This document shows positions 4,360 through 5,284 of a DNA stretch of 5,284 nt, in pieces; the stretch's first letter is position 1; each line of letters opens with the position of its first letter. Source of the stretch: Spirochaetaceae bacterium (GTDB lineage Bacteria > Spirochaetota > Spirochaetia > Treponematales > Breznakiellaceae); assembly GCA_031258625.1 (NCBI GenBank), contig JAIRMO010000123.1, positions 1 through 5,284 on the forward strand, read 5' to 3'. Made by a program: the position numbers and the translations under genes. The notes under the pieces were generated by a model. The model worked only from the letters and a program-made list of their open reading frames with translations, had not been told where the DNA came from and ran no database searches.

Positions 4360-4786
4360 CCGGGCTTTCCGCTCCAATTCCTTACGGTATTTCCGCTTCA
4401 ATCCCTTGCGCGTTTCCCGCGGGAGTCTTTTCCCCTGCTGTGATAGCGGTAAACGGGCGGCAGACGATTCTATGCGTTTATCCTGGGTAAAGTCCCGGGG
4501 GAGGTCTGACCCCACATAATAAATAGAGCGACACAGGCTTAGACATACGGTATAGGGAATCACGGTCAACGCGCCAGGCTTTTATAGTGATTTTATTCTC
4601 CGCGTTTTCCCACTGAATCATATTGTTTTTCCTTCTTACATCATCTTAGCCGAAACTGCAATAAAAAACAACAATTGGGAAAGATGAACCCTAATAGCGT
4701 CCTTAATTTCAGGCAGCCATGAATACACATAGAAGACTTATCCTCAACATCATAGGCACTTATACTTAAACACGGTTATTAGTTCA
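4360..4786. other. Non-coding stretch between adhE and the MotA-like gene
   Basis: I see no credible gene here. The frame 4569-4243 (minus) opens with TTG, has no ribosome binding site and runs through the adhE promoter, and the plus-strand frame 4268-4519 lies across the palindromes. The left half is GC-rich and contains TCCCGCGGGA (4415-4424, perfect palindrome), CCCGGG (4494-4499) and GGTCTGACC (4503-4511, palindromic around T) within GGGG...CCCC. The string GGGGTCAGACC on the minus strand recalls sequences often seen around REP-associated transposons, but no transposase is present. From about 4570 the DNA becomes AT-rich, with two tiny overlapping ORFs of no obvious merit. No clear terminator for the MotA-like gene was found. 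Confidence 0.5.
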
Positions 4787-5167
4787 TCATTCAAGTTCGA
4801 GGCATTCAATTGCCGGATCCTTATCTAGTGATAAATCAGTATAGGAATTCAGACAATATACTATGATTCTTGCATGACTCCCATCTTGTATTCGGAGAAC
4901 AGCTTCTTTTTGAATTAGTTTAAAAAGACGGGTATATTCGTCTTTTTCCTGGTCAATGATGTTTGACAGCAAATTATTCAGAAATTCACCATCAATACCA
5001 TCAACAACAAAACGCAGACCATATTCAAAAATGTCCCGATTATTGGTTTTTTCATCGTTTAAGCAATTTTCAAGAATCAGCAGGCCTTTCTTTCTTGCGT
5101 TGATAGCCATTCTAATTGCATGTGGAGCAAAAATGGTATACTGTTTAATAAATTCATCCCTTGTCAT
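4787..5167 (-). CDS. Soluble MotA-like protein lacking all transmembrane helices
   Basis: This 126-residue protein has no hydrophobic segment long enough to span a membrane. Residues 24-33 (ARKKGLLILE), 47-59 (F-E-Y-G-L-R-F-V-V-D-G-I-D) and the following amphipathic helix match the MotA cytoplasmic loop, usually ARREGLLALE then FLKxGLxxxVDG. R25 and E33 have the same spacing as the charged residues R90 and E98 of E. coli MotA that contact FliG. Residues 82-103 (LIQKEAVLRIQDGSHARII within) match the MotA segment after the fourth helix, usually IxEGxLxIxxGxxPRxI. The part between, helices 3 and 4, is missing, as are helices 1 and 2. Codon use is AT-rich, unlike adhE. ATG 5167 is chosen from the alignment, although no ribosome binding site precedes it; an in-frame TTG at 5230 does have AGGAA. 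It may act on the flagellar rotor or stator; its function is unknown. Confidence 0.75.
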   Translation of the reverse strand: MTRDEFIKQYTIFAPHAIRMAINARKKGLLILENCLNDEKTNNRDIFEYGLRFVVDGIDGEFLNNLLSNIIDQEKDEYTRLFKLIQKEAVLRIQDGSHARIIVYCLNSYTDLSLDKDPAIECLELE

Positions 5168-5186
5168 AACTTGTGAGTCGCAAGTT
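5168..5186. promoter_or_regulatory. Small hairpin filling the gap before the MotA-like gene
   Basis: AACTTG (5168-5173) and CAAGTT (5181-5186) are perfect six-base inverted repeats around a seven-base loop. They occupy exactly the 19 bases between the stop codon of the upstream reading frame (5189-5187) and the ATG at 5167. No Shine-Dalgarno sequence is present in this gap, so the hairpin may influence re-initiation by ribosomes finishing the upstream gene. Confidence 0.4.
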
Positions 5187-5284
5187 TCAGGCGGCTTTAT
5201 AGAGAAAAGCGTCAGTACGCATGGACTCAATAAGGTTCCTGAATACCCGCAACCGCCTCAATTTTGGTAAAAACCGGTGGAAAT
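5187..5284 (-). CDS. 3' end of an upstream gene (partial)
   Basis: One minus-strand frame is open from the right edge to a TGA at 5189-5187. Its 31 residues run F-H-R-F-L-P-K-L-R-R-L-R-V-F-R, then NLIESMRTDAFLYKAA. The look is of an ordinary basic C-terminus, and the gene would sit 19 bases before the MotA-like gene in the same direction, as in an operon. The evidence is thin. A second minus frame is open from the edge to a TGA at 5229-5227 (ending KIEAVAGIQEPY), and on the plus strand ATG 5221 opens a frame off the edge without a ribosome binding site. I prefer the longest frame. The product is not identifiable. Confidence 0.35.
   Translation of the reverse strand, partial: FHRFLPKLRRLRVFRNLIESMRTDAFLYKAA

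Noticed and set aside
4243..4569. Minus-strand frame of 108 codons upstream of adhE
   Set aside because: It has a TTG start without a ribosome binding site, runs through palindromes and the adhE promoter, and shows no family resemblance.
4719..4769. Sixteen-codon plus-strand ORF (MNTHRRLILNIIGTYT)
   Set aside because: It has only a weak AGG upstream and is too short to judge; it is probably chance in AT-rich DNA.
4956..5270. Plus-strand frame of 104 codons opposite the MotA-like gene
   Set aside because: It is antisense to a gene with clear family motifs, and its translation has no recognisable features.
1..5284. CRISPR array
   Set aside because: The direct repeats found are two copies of a 76-bp module, with no regularly spaced short repeats and no cas genes.

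Overview
The window looks like bacterial chromosome with intergenic DNA of uneven base composition. The adhE gene and the tRNA-flanking repeats are GC-rich; the right-hand gene, the adhE promoter and the left edge are AT-rich. Shine-Dalgarno sites are canonical. The AdhE sequence and the MotA-related protein would suit an anaerobic, motile fermenter. My guess is a spirochaete, possibly a termite-gut-type Treponema, but this rests on general resemblance and nothing in the window proves it.

Layout from left to right. Positions 26 to 1 (minus) hold the first nine codons of a gene that runs off the left edge, with a good ribosome binding site. Positions 27-503 hold no confident gene, only a possible 20-codon ORF and two strong hairpins (298-396). 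A clear promoter (504-533) drives a class II tRNA-Leu with anticodon CAG (544-627), which ends directly in a bidirectional terminator. The tRNA 3' end, the terminator and an inverted copy of the T-arm form a 76-bp block that recurs 169 bp downstream (610-685 and 779-854, one mismatch). Immediately after the second copy, a promoter and a palindromic operator candidate precede a two-gene toxin-antitoxin operon of the HicB/HicA type (902-1311). Behind it is a strong ribosome binding site followed by a short stretch that resembles the N-terminus of a PIN-domain toxin (1352-1390), probably a gene relic. A third copy of the same terminator hairpin (1500-1527) separates this block from adhE.

adhE (4192 to 1532, minus) is a complete 886-residue bifunctional acetaldehyde-CoA/alcohol dehydrogenase with all catalytic and metal-binding residues in place. 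It has its own sigma-70-like promoter with an unusual A7T7 spacer. Positions 4275-4786 are non-coding and rich in perfect palindromes.

The right end holds the most unusual gene. Positions 5167 to 4787 (minus) encode a 126-residue soluble protein in which the MotA cytoplasmic loop is joined directly to the MotA C-terminal cytoplasmic segment, with all four transmembrane helices missing. It lies 19 nt behind the probable 3' end of another gene, and that gap is filled exactly by a small inverted repeat.

The genes do not form one pathway. adhE makes ethanol and recycles NADH, the hic operon is a self-contained regulatory or defence cassette inserted between repeats, and the MotA-like protein may touch flagellar motor function. 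The best candidates for something undescribed are the membrane-free MotA-like protein and the tRNA-3'-end/terminator repeat module.
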